NCBI GenBank assembly: GCA_014728115.1
Contig: WJME01000258.1
Span: forward strand, 1-58,794
Origin: Candidatus Zhuqueibacterota bacterium
GTDB taxonomy: Bacteria > Zhuqueibacterota > Zhuqueibacteria > Residuimicrobiales > Oceaniaggregativiventaceae
Length of the DNA stretch: 58,794 nt
Direction of reading: 5' to 3'
The notes under the pieces were generated by a model that worked only from the letters and a program-made list of their open reading frames with translations, had not been told where the DNA came from and did no database searches. Position numbers and translations under genes: made by a program. This document shows, piece after piece, positions 17,935 through 24,746 of the stretch; position 1 is the stretch's first letter, and every line of letters begins with the position of its first letter.

Positions 17935-19316
17935 CAAGTGAGAGAGATGTTATACTTTTTCATACGATAACGAAGGGTATCGAGAGACATCCCGAGCAAT
18001 TTAGCTGTTTTGGTTTGGTTGTTGTTGGCTTTTTCCAGAGCTTTTATCAAGAGTTGTTTTTCTACCTCCACCATAGAAATGCCTGCATCGGGGATTTCCA
18101 GAGAAAAGCGATTGGATTTTTTCTTGTCTTCTAGCTCCATCAAATAAATAACATCCTCATCGATTTTCGGACCTTCGGAAAAGATTGCCGCCCGTTCAAT
18201 CACGTTGCGTAATTCGCGCACATTACCGGCCCAGCTATGGGATTTTAATTTCATCTTGGCTTCACGGGTAAGTCCTGTGAACCGCTTTCCAAAATCGACG
18301 GCATAATTTTGTACAAACCGTTCGGCAATCGCAATAATGTCATCGCCAAGATCCCGCAACGGTGGAAGTTTCAAAGTGAGCACATTGATACGGAAATAGA
18401 GATCCTGACGAAACTCTTTTTTCTCCACAGCACGTTTCAAATCACGGTTCGTAGCGGTAATAATTCTGACCTGGACGGTTCTTTCGATTGTGCTTCCCAG
18501 TCTCCGAAACCGTTTTGTTTCTATAAACGACAGCAATTTGGCCTGTAAAGCGAGAGGCATTTCAGAAATTTCATCCAGGAACAAGGTTCCTCCATCCGCT
18601 TCTTCCAACAAGCCCTTTTTGCTGCTGGTGGCGTTTGTAAAAGCTCCTTTTTCATGACCTAATAGTTCTGATTCTAGAAGCGTATCCGGAATCGCTGCAC
18701 AATTCACTTCGACAAAGGGTTGTTTTGAATAGATCGACGAAAAGTGGATCGCTCTGGCCACCAAATTTTTCCCGGTACCACTCTCCCCCTGCAAAAGAAT
18801 GGTCGTATTGCGGATATTGGCGATTTTATGAATGAACCTTCGCACATGTTCGATTTGTTCAGATGACCCGATAATATTATTCGATCCGTGTTCGAGATAG
18901 TGCACGAGTGAGGCATGCAAAAGTTTGATTTCATTTTGTTGTTGCTGAATCTGCTGTTCGAGACTGGTATTTTCAGTGGTATCGATCACGATAGCCAGAA
19001 TAAATGGAGAAGAATCGCCCGGATATTGGAAACCATACAAAACAAGACTGTAATAGATGAGTTGATCGTCACCCCGATAGCGACTCAATTTTTCAAGTTT
19101 ATATTTTCGCTGTTTTTGCTCCAACAAGGCTTCAATTTGATCTTCACTTCCTATCAGTTCCTGAAAGGTATCCCAAAACACTCCGCTGTAATTCCGATCA
19201 GGAGCGTTTAACATTTTATGAAAGTTGTTACAATGAGATTCAATAGCCAGTTCTTTATCGAATATTGCATAAACGACTTTTTGTTCTCGCAAAATATATT
19301 CTAATACTTTTTTCAC
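17934..19316 (-). CDS. Sigma-54-dependent transcriptional activator with N-terminal PAS domain and GAFTNA loop
   Basis: The 460-aa protein has a PAS-like sensor (~1-115), a short glutamine-rich linker helix (~118-140), and an AAA+ sigma-54 interaction domain with Walker A GESGTGK (177-183) and Walker B TLFLDE. The ATNRDL sensor I and R-finger region follow. A Fis-type helix-turn-helix closes the protein ([25 protein letters not shown]). The sigma-54 contact loop reads GAFTNA at 224-229 instead of GAFTGA. There is no receiver domain, so control is by ligand, redox state or protein contact rather than phosphorylation. It starts with GTG five bases after the Ras-like GTPase gene, with AAGGA upstream, and so is probably made with the GTPase/OmpA proteins and may take its signal from them. 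Target promoters are unknown. Confidence 0.9.
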   Translation of the reverse strand: MKKVLEYILREQKVVYAIFDKELAIESHCNNFHKMLNAPDRNYSGVFWDTFQELIGSEDQIEALLEQKQRKYKLEKLSRYRGDDQLIYYSLVLYGFQYPGDSSPFILAIVIDTTENTSLEQQIQQQQNEIKLLHASLVHYLEHGSNNIIGSSEQIEHVRRFIHKIANIRNTTILLQGESGTGKNLVARAIHFSSIYSKQPFVEVNCAAIPDTLLESELLGHEKGAFTNATSSKKGLLEEADGGTLFLDEISEMPLALQAKLLSFIETKRFRRLGSTIERTVQVRIITATNRDLKRAVEKKEFRQDLYFRINVLTLKLPPLRDLGDDIIAIAERFVQNYAVDFGKRFTGLTREAKMKLKSHSWAGNVRELRNVIERAAIFSEGPKIDEDVIYLMELEDKKKSNRFSLEIPDAGISMVEVEKQLLIKALEKANNNQTKTAKLLGMSLDTLRYRMKKYNISLT

Positions 19317-19321
19317 GCTAA

Positions 19322-19855
19322 TTATCCTTCGACAAGTTGTCTACCCAAATTTACAAATAGTTGTTCTACACCTTCACCTGTTTTAGCACTGGTCAAGATA
19401 TGTGGGGCGTGATATTTTTTTGCGATTTTTTCTATTTGACTTGTAAAGGGATCATCGGGATCGACTAGATCTTTTTTATTGCCGACAAACGCAAGTGAAG
19501 CATTGGGATTTTGCTCTAAAAAGGGTTCGAGATAGATAGGGATTTCTTCGATCGTTTGGGGGCGAGTCAGGTCGAGTACGATGATGGCACCATGGGTGCC
19601 GCGAAAATAGTTTTTAATAATATTATTGAATTTTTCGATATGAGCAAGATCCCAAAGGATCAGCTTTAACTGAATATTGCGTTTTTTCGAATCCTCAAAA
19701 GGAGCTAATATTTTTTGGCTGATTTGCACGCCGATGGTAGAGAGATATTTATCATCAAATTTGTTATATACAAAACGCCTAACCAGACTCGATTTTCCGA
19801 CTCCATATGAACCCAACATGCACAATTTTTTACTGACGATTACTGGCTTGAGCAA
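19322..19855 (-). CDS. Ras/Rab-like small GTPase with altered switch II
   Basis: The preferred start is TTG at 19853-19855, seven bases after a GGGGAG site and inside the end of the roadblock/OmpA gene (26-base overlap); a TTG nine codons earlier is an alternative. The 177-aa protein has P loop GSYGVGKS (15-22), switch I Thr40, G4 NKKD (126-129) and G5 TSAK (155-158). The G3 motif, WDTAGQE in Ras and Rab, reads WDLAHIE at 68-74. The invariant glycine is His72 and the catalytic glutamine position is Ile73. Intrinsic hydrolysis should therefore be slow or need a partner. Bacterial Ras-like GTPases such as MglA work with roadblock proteins, and one is encoded directly upstream. Confidence 0.85.
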   Translation of the reverse strand: MLKPVIVSKKLCMLGSYGVGKSSLVRRFVYNKFDDKYLSTIGVQISQKILAPFEDSKKRNIQLKLILWDLAHIEKFNNIIKNYFRGTHGAIIVLDLTRPQTIEEIPIYLEPFLEQNPNASLAFVGNKKDLVDPDDPFTSQIEKIAKKYHAPHILTSAKTGEGVEQLFVNLGRQLVEG

Positions 19856-21632
19856 AGTAAGACTCCCCAAAGATAATATCAAATTCTACTCTACTATTTT
19901 TTAATGGGCTATTCAAAGATTCCTGTTCAAGGATAGGATATTTTTGCCCATAGTACAATACAACCAATCTATTTTGATGAATACCGGAATTCACCAGGTG
20001 CTCTGCAACATTTTCAGCTCTTTGTTTGGCAGTACGAAGATTATCGTAAAAGTCCTTATGATCATTAGAGAATCCTCTGACCACGAGATGAAATTTATCG
20101 GAAATGGTTGCAAAGTAATCAGAGACACGATCGATTTTTTGTTTTTGAAAAGGTTCAACAGAGATTGAATCTTTTTCGAAAAACAAGGTATTTTCATTGA
20201 ACAATTGTTTTGCTTCAGCAAGTTCAGTTTCATTGACCAGTCGAAGATTGTTATGAACAACCTTGACTCCGGGAATTTCACTGAGCAAATGACCTAAATC
20301 TCGTCTTGTCTGGCTATTGCTTACAAACCCTTCGATCGTAAGACGATCCTGGGTGATGATGAATTTTGGACTAAAGTAAGGTTCAGCCTGATATTGGGTA
20401 ACCTTTTCTTCGATTTGTTGATCAAGTTTTTCCTGATCGACCGCGTCTACCATCACAGTGATATGATTATCAACAGATTTAGTGAATGGCATTGCGGTTG
20501 CAATAGAATCGGCCTGATTTCTAGCCCAAAAACTGTTCATGACACCAGCGAGTGTGATATCCCCATCATTGACGTCTATTTCCAACTGATCGACATTGAT
20601 ACCGGGTTGTGCTTCCAAAGTTGAAAAGAGCTGTTTTTCATGCTTGCCATTCTCGATCCACTGGGGAACAAAGAAAGCGCCGGTCACAATCATAAAAAGG
20701 ACCAGGGTGAACAAAATTAAATATTTGAAATAAGGTCTTGTCTTTGTCTTTGACTGTGTTTGTTCCTGTACTTTTTGGATGGCCAAAAAGCGAGCCAGTT
20801 CACGTTCGCAGCCCTCGAGTTCAGTCAATTCGCCATCAAATTGGCGTAATTCTTTAAAATAGAGATTATGCAATCGTTCGCTTAATTTATGAAGCCGATC
20901 GCGAAAATCCTGTGGTTCGACACCAGAGACCACGACTGCGAGATAGGAATAGCGACCTAACTCTAGAATGATTTTCGCATCTCCGTATTGAATTTCGGAA
21001 AGTTCTCGATTCGGATCTTCCCGAAACGCTTCTGATACGAAATCACGGATAGCGGTCAACATTCCGCTGATCAATTCCTGGTCGACTTTATCACCATCAG
21101 AGCTGGCGACATGTGAAACCAACAGTCCGGTTTTAAGATGAATAAGAAAGATTTGCTCGATCTCGAAAGGGAGAGATTCCTTTACCATTAACTCGGCTTC
21201 GGAAAGTCCCATCAGTTTGGCTTGTAATTTTCGCGGCAAAAGATTGCGAATAAGCGCTTTTTCGATGCGGTGGTTAACGCCACTGACGAGATCGTGCATG
21301 GCCTCGGACATTGAACGCTTGATAGTCTGGCCGATCACCGGGTAAAGGGCATCGACCACATCTTCGCGCGTTTCATAAACCTGTTTTTTAATCGCCTCGC
21401 TCATAACAGGAGCGAGTGCATCTGCCATGTCATCGCGGGAATTCATGATTTTCCGTTCAAGTAAATCCGCGATAACAGGATCCAGTGAAGTGATCAAGGA
21501 CTCTTTGTCAACAATACGATTTCGTAAGAACGCAATCTCTTCCTCAAGACGATCGAATTTGTCCCCTTCTTCACCCAGGATCAGATGCCGTAAGAGCCGA
21601 ATGGCTCTTTCTTCATCTTCTCGAGCGGTCAT
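19830..21632 (-). CDS. Inner-membrane roadblock-like/BON/OmpA-domain protein
   Basis: The 600-aa protein has no signal peptide. Residues ~51-110 hold about three 20-odd-residue repeats of the LxPVIxxxI type (SLDPVIADLLERKI, ALAPVMSEAIKKQV, ALYPVIGQTIKRSM). Residues ~150-265 look like a roadblock/longin fold (IEQIFLIHLKTGLLVSHV ... AKIILELGRYSYLAVVV). One transmembrane helix is at ~303-323. Outside it are two BON domains (~332-397 and ~402-468) and an OmpA C-terminal peptidoglycan-binding domain (~470-592) with NLRTAKQRAENVAEHL. The layout puts a GTPase-binding fold in the cytoplasm and a cell-wall anchor in the periplasm on one chain. The Ras-like GTPase gene overlaps its end and a coiled-coil gene lies 14 bases upstream. 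Confidence 0.85.
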   Translation of the reverse strand: MTAREDEERAIRLLRHLILGEEGDKFDRLEEEIAFLRNRIVDKESLITSLDPVIADLLERKIMNSRDDMADALAPVMSEAIKKQVYETREDVVDALYPVIGQTIKRSMSEAMHDLVSGVNHRIEKALIRNLLPRKLQAKLMGLSEAELMVKESLPFEIEQIFLIHLKTGLLVSHVASSDGDKVDQELISGMLTAIRDFVSEAFREDPNRELSEIQYGDAKIILELGRYSYLAVVVSGVEPQDFRDRLHKLSERLHNLYFKELRQFDGELTELEGCERELARFLAIQKVQEQTQSKTKTRPYFKYLILFTLVLFMIVTGAFFVPQWIENGKHEKQLFSTLEAQPGINVDQLEIDVNDGDITLAGVMNSFWARNQADSIATAMPFTKSVDNHITVMVDAVDQEKLDQQIEEKVTQYQAEPYFSPKFIITQDRLTIEGFVSNSQTRRDLGHLLSEIPGVKVVHNNLRLVNETELAEAKQLFNENTLFFEKDSISVEPFQKQKIDRVSDYFATISDKFHLVVRGFSNDHKDFYDNLRTAKQRAENVAEHLVNSGIHQNRLVVLYYGQKYPILEQESLNSPLKNSRVEFDIIFGESYFAQASNRQ

Positions 21633-21646
21633 ATTCTCTTACCTGG

Positions 21647-22039
21647 TTATTCGGTGCCGTTTTGTTCGATACGATCGCCGACAAGTTTGAGAGCCTGACC
21701 TAAATGTTGCCTATCTACTTTGCGGTCGATCAATTCGTCGATTTTTCCGCGTAGCTTTTGATGTATTTCATCGACAAGCCGATGCAAGAGCTCTTGATCA
21801 TGAGTCAATCGTTCAAGAGCTTCATGATGCTGATCTAATCGTTGCTCATTCTTTTGGATGCGATCACTAGCGGCGGAAAACTCTTTTCCCATCTCATGCA
21901 CGGTCTCAGTGAGGCGATTTAATTTGCTTTCGAGAGAACGTGCATGTGTGCCAAAAAGAATCTCGCGTATCTGCTCTATGCTGTTTTCATGAGAAAATTC
22001 AGAATTAAGGGATTTATCCTTTTCCCCGTTTTCTGCCAT
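21647..22039 (-). CDS. Soluble coiled-coil protein, first gene of the GTPase/OmpA operon
   Basis: The ATG at 22037-22039 has a GGAGGAG site five bases upstream; an upstream TTG at 22060 is weaker. The 130-aa product is almost entirely helical, with heptad-like spacing from ~30 to ~125 (SLESKLNRLTETVHEMG ... RLDQHHEALERL ... LLHRLVDEIHQKLRGKIDEL). It lacks cysteines, a signal peptide and membrane helices. It is not recognised as a named family. Its place directly ahead of the roadblock/OmpA gene, under a promoter at 22076-22104, suggests it binds one of the two partners, perhaps the helical N-terminal repeats of the OmpA protein. Confidence 0.75.
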   Translation of the reverse strand: MAENGEKDKSLNSEFSHENSIEQIREILFGTHARSLESKLNRLTETVHEMGKEFSAASDRIQKNEQRLDQHHEALERLTHDQELLHRLVDEIHQKLRGKIDELIDRKVDRQHLGQALKLVGDRIEQNGTE

Positions 22040-22075
22040 GTCGCTCCTCCTTGCCTCCAATTCCCCATTTTATGT

Positions 22076-22104
22076 AATATACAACAAAAGTGTAAAGAAA
22101 TCAA
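22076..22104 (-). promoter_or_regulatory. Sigma-70-like promoter of the coiled-coil/OmpA/GTPase/activator operon
   Basis: On the minus strand TTGATT (22099-22104) and TATATT (22076-22081) are separated by 17 bp. The predicted start of transcription is about 30 bases before the ATG at 22039. Confidence 0.5.
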
Positions 22105-22302
22105 TGAAAATAAGATCATAATTTTAGTCATTATGTTCGTGTAGGAGGAGTTTTTGAACGCACCAAATAAAGACCGCTCTTTTTCCTCACTAGCGTGCAA
22201 AATCCATACCCAAATAAAAATCTATTAACTATAATATTTTCAACAAGGCAGGTCATGACAGAGTGTAAAAAAAATGTGACAGGAAGAACAAAAATAACTC
22301 AT

Positions 22303-22330
22303 TTGCAAAAGATAAATATTATTGTATCTT
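22303..22330 (+). promoter_or_regulatory. Possible sigma-70-like promoter of the 22352 gene
   Basis: TTGCAA (22303-22308) and TATCTT (22325-22330) are 16 bp apart, just before a GAGAGG ribosome binding site. The -10 match is partial. The rest of the divergent gap 22105-22302 is AT-rich and shows nothing else that can be named. Confidence 0.35.
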
Positions 22331-22351
22331 AAAGAAAAACGAGAGAGGAAA

Positions 22352-22822
22352 ATGGCTTTATTTGCGGAAAGCATATTTGTCTTGAGTTTGGTTATCGTTA
22401 CCCTGTATTTTATTATTCCCCCTATTCGGGCAAAGCGAAGAAAACGAGGGTATGACCGAATGGCGTTGATTATTCGAAAGAGCCATGCAGGAAATGTCTA
22501 TTATCTGGGTTTACAGGAAAAAGACCGGAAAAAAGTGCTCGATGAAGCCTATACTGAATGGTTAGAGTTTCATACTCTACTCTCCCGGATCGCCGAATAT
22601 CATGACGGAATTCAAAAATTCGCCAATGGTATTCCCTCAAATACCGCAGAATCGTGGCAGGCCATCCAAATTTATGCCCTGAATAACTATGAAGAGTTTC
22701 AACAATGTCTTGAACTCTTGAACAAGCCAAAATTTTCCACTCTGAACCGAATGCTGGATATACAATTGGTATACGGACGCCCTATCGGCAAAAGAGGTCA
22801 ACATCTACGGATATTCAATTAA
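22352..22822 (+). CDS. Membrane-anchored protein of unknown function (156 aa)
   Basis: The ATG at 22352 follows a GAGAGGA site; an upstream TTG at 22322 overlaps the putative promoter and is less likely. One hydrophobic helix (~4-24) is followed by a basic stretch (RAKRRKRG), so the bulk should be cytoplasmic. The soluble part is helical, with a long DEAYTEWLEFHTLLSRIAEYHDGIQKF segment. No family was recognised. It is divergent from the GTPase operon and overlaps the end of the zinc-ribbon gene on the opposite strand by four bases. Confidence 0.65.
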   Translation: MALFAESIFVLSLVIVTLYFIIPPIRAKRRKRGYDRMALIIRKSHAGNVYYLGLQEKDRKKVLDEAYTEWLEFHTLLSRIAEYHDGIQKFANGIPSNTAESWQAIQIYALNNYEEFQQCLELLNKPKFSTLNRMLDIQLVYGRPIGKRGQHLRIFN

Positions 22823-23115
22823 TCCCTGGGAGGCTTTTTGAACAGTTCGTCCAGTTTTTTTCTGGCTTGTTCTGATCGACTCGCTTGCGACCCTCCCTTC
22901 TTTTCCTCATCGAGTACAAAATAATCACAGAAATTTGCCATCTCTTTGTCATGCACCCAGGTCGCTTCTGACTCTCGACACTCGTGATGTGCATTGATAT
23001 CATAATGTTTACAGTGTAAACAACATCGCAAATACGCACTACATTTGGGACAGGTATCTTGCCTGAATATCTTTCGTTCGATCGAGATCTCTGTGCCACA
23101 ATTATGACAAAACAT
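22819..23115 (-). CDS. Small zinc-ribbon protein (98 aa)
   Basis: A strong GGGAGGA site precedes the ATG. The N-terminal half holds a CHNC / CPKC zinc ribbon and further CC, CKH and HHEC motifs (nine cysteines in the first 50 residues), suggesting two metal sites. The C-terminal third is charged and helical and ends in a KKLDELFKKPP tail. Similar small zinc-ribbon proteins are common and mostly uncharacterised. Its 3' end overlaps the convergent membrane-protein gene by four bases. It lies 59 bases upstream of the lamin-tail gene on the same strand and may be cotranscribed with it. Confidence 0.75.
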   Translation of the reverse strand: MFCHNCGTEISIERKIFRQDTCPKCSAYLRCCLHCKHYDINAHHECRESEATWVHDKEMANFCDYFVLDEEKKGGSQASRSEQARKKLDELFKKPPRD

Positions 23116-23174
23116 GATTTCCTCCCATTCATACCGTCCCCAAAATACCCTTTCTTTCAGTCAATATCAAGTCT

Positions 23175-24341
23175 CTATTTGACTTTTACCATTTTTGTCA
23201 GAGAGACAATATGACGATGGTCCCACAAACAACAAATGTAAAGACCACTGGGTACATCCACACCCTGTTCATTCTTTCCATTCCAGAATAATGAATTTTT
23301 CCTGTCTCTCGAAAAGGTTTTGATAGGCACTCCCAGACTGTTTACGATTACGAATTTTTGAGACTCTGCTTGCTCGAGGGTACAATTTATTGTGGTACCC
23401 AGAATAAAGGGGTTGGGATAATTACACAGGCCAGAATTTTCCCTCAGGTTCAACTCATCAGAACTCTTTGTCAAACTGCAATTTGTCAGACCAATGATTT
23501 CCTGCTGACCACTCATATCGAACTGAATCAACCGATACCACAATGTATCTGGTTCGTCTCCTATTAACCGATCTGTAAACATATATCGATGGGTTTCGGT
23601 GGTAGTGCCCTTGCCCGGGATGACAGGAGAAATGGGCCGGAACGGACCTTCCTGAGAGCCTGAACGTTCAAGTTTGAATCCGAAATTCTGGAATTCACTT
23701 TCTGTTCGCCAAACCACAGTGGTATGTTCTCCTTCAATTCTGGCAGAGAACAAAGACAATTCAACAGGCAAGGAAACATCATTGACAGCAGCTGGAGTTC
23801 CGGCCTGATCCGCCCCCTGATCTTGCCAGTGACTGAACACATCTGACCCATCATTCGGCAGGTTCACCCTGTACCACAAATGATTATCTGGCCATTCGGT
23901 TAAGGGATTATTGAACCGATCAACGATTTGACCTGAAGCGTTTTTAAGAATGAGATAATCAGCCCCTCCATTTAAATAAAGATTGCCATGCGAAAAGTAC
24001 TCGATCTTGCTGTTGCCCTCATCATCCTCGCCGGTATTTAACGATACCGAAGGGTATTGTTCAGGAAAGCTGTTTTCACTGCGCAACACCAAAAAGAATT
24101 CACCCGGTGAAAGCACCAGGCCGGAGCCATAATAATCGCTGTTCAAAGGGACATCGACAAATTTGTCTGAACCATTGTTCCCAAAAGTCACGGTATAGCC
24201 ACTCACATCGATGGCAGAATGCCCAATATTACACAATTCTGCATATGCAGCATAAGCGACATCTGTGCTGTTAACCTCTGTGATACACACTTGAGCATGC
24301 ACACAAAATGACATAAATACGACAAAAATAATACTTTTCAT
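23175..24341 (-). CDS. Secreted lamin-tail-domain protein with FlgD-like sorting domain
   Basis: The ATG at 24339-24341 follows a GGAGGA site, which itself lies inside the alternative start four codons earlier. A signal peptide (MKSIIFVVFMSFCVHA) is followed by a lamin-tail domain (~17-185; VCITEVNSTDVAYAAYAELCN, LSPGEFFLVLR, GGADYLILKNASGQIVDRF). A fibronectin-like region (~195-295, LPVELSLFSA ... VVWRTESE) precedes the C-terminal FlgD-like tag (LCNYPNPFILGTTI ... MVKVK). Lamin-tail domains in bacteria are found on secreted nucleases, hydrolases and surface proteins; here no catalytic domain is attached. The VELSLFSAR linker next to the tag is typical of type-IX cargo in FCB bacteria. Confidence 0.83.
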   Translation of the reverse strand: MKSIIFVVFMSFCVHAQVCITEVNSTDVAYAAYAELCNIGHSAIDVSGYTVTFGNNGSDKFVDVPLNSDYYGSGLVLSPGEFFLVLRSENSFPEQYPSVSLNTGEDDEGNSKIEYFSHGNLYLNGGADYLILKNASGQIVDRFNNPLTEWPDNHLWYRVNLPNDGSDVFSHWQDQGADQAGTPAAVNDVSLPVELSLFSARIEGEHTTVVWRTESEFQNFGFKLERSGSQEGPFRPISPVIPGKGTTTETHRYMFTDRLIGDEPDTLWYRLIQFDMSGQQEIIGLTNCSLTKSSDELNLRENSGLCNYPNPFILGTTINCTLEQAESQKFVIVNSLGVPIKTFSRDRKNSLFWNGKNEQGVDVPSGLYICCLWDHRHIVSLTKMVKVK

Positions 24342-24368
24342 ATCTTCCTCCATTGAAAAAGTAATAAA

Positions 24369-24415
24369 AATAACGAACTGTATAAAATTATCGTTATTTA
24401 TTTTGTAAAAAGCAA
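24369..24415 (-). promoter_or_regulatory. Promoter with overlapping inverted repeat before the lamin-tail gene
   Basis: On the minus strand TTGCTT (24410-24415) and GATAAT (24387-24392) are 17 bp apart. An inverted repeat aataacga (24369-24376) / tcgttatt (24391-24398) straddles the -10 and start site, which would suit a repressor or an early hairpin in the transcript. Confidence 0.4.
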
Positions 24416-24485
24416 GAGAAATCTACAAAATTCGACAATTTGACACAAAAATTCGAAATTAATGGAGGTGACGTTTAAAACAATA

Positions 24486-24514
24486 AAGGCCTTTGAAAGG
24501 GTTTCAAAGGCCTT
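24486..24514 (-). terminator. Terminator-like hairpin downstream of the fucose kinase gene
   Basis: A 13-bp perfect stem (aaggcctttgaaa / tttcaaaggcctt) has a 3-base loop. On the minus strand it is followed by a T-rich but interrupted tail (tattgtttt). It lies 230 bases past the stop of the fucokinase gene. Confidence 0.6.
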
Positions 24515-24746
24515 GACGAGGGACAAGGAAAGATATAAGGGGGCAATCTTTGAAAATAATTATGACTAAAAGATCTTAAAACACCACTTACCTGAAAACT
24601 TGGCTACCGCTGCGAAAACCACTTTATTTTCAGTGTTGCTGAGAGCTCTTAAAATCCCCTTGAATAACATAACAACATATATATAAGTATTAATAAGTAA
24701 AAATGCAAGTACTTTTGAATAAATCACCAGTTTTTTCTAATTTTTT
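24515..24746. other. Gene-free 3' region between the fucokinase gene and its terminator
   Basis: No coding frame is convincing. It holds several short self-complementary pieces: aagatctt near 24570, ctgaaaa (24592-24598) with ttttcag (24627-24633), and agagctct near 24643. These may fold in a minus-strand transcript, but no known RNA family was recognised. Confidence 0.35.

Noticed and set aside
20866..20887. Near copy of the LacI-like operator at 16541
   Set aside because: It lies inside the roadblock/OmpA coding region and its right half does not match the left, so chance resemblance is likely.
22154..22228. 24-codon frame starting TTG after a strong AGGAGG site
   Set aside because: Good ribosome site but a TTG start, low-complexity product and no neighbour link; kept out as a likely chance match.
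22815..23132. Alternative minus-strand frame over the zinc-ribbon gene
   Set aside because: The other frame (22819-23115) has the CxxC zinc motifs and a strong GGGAGGA site; this one has neither.
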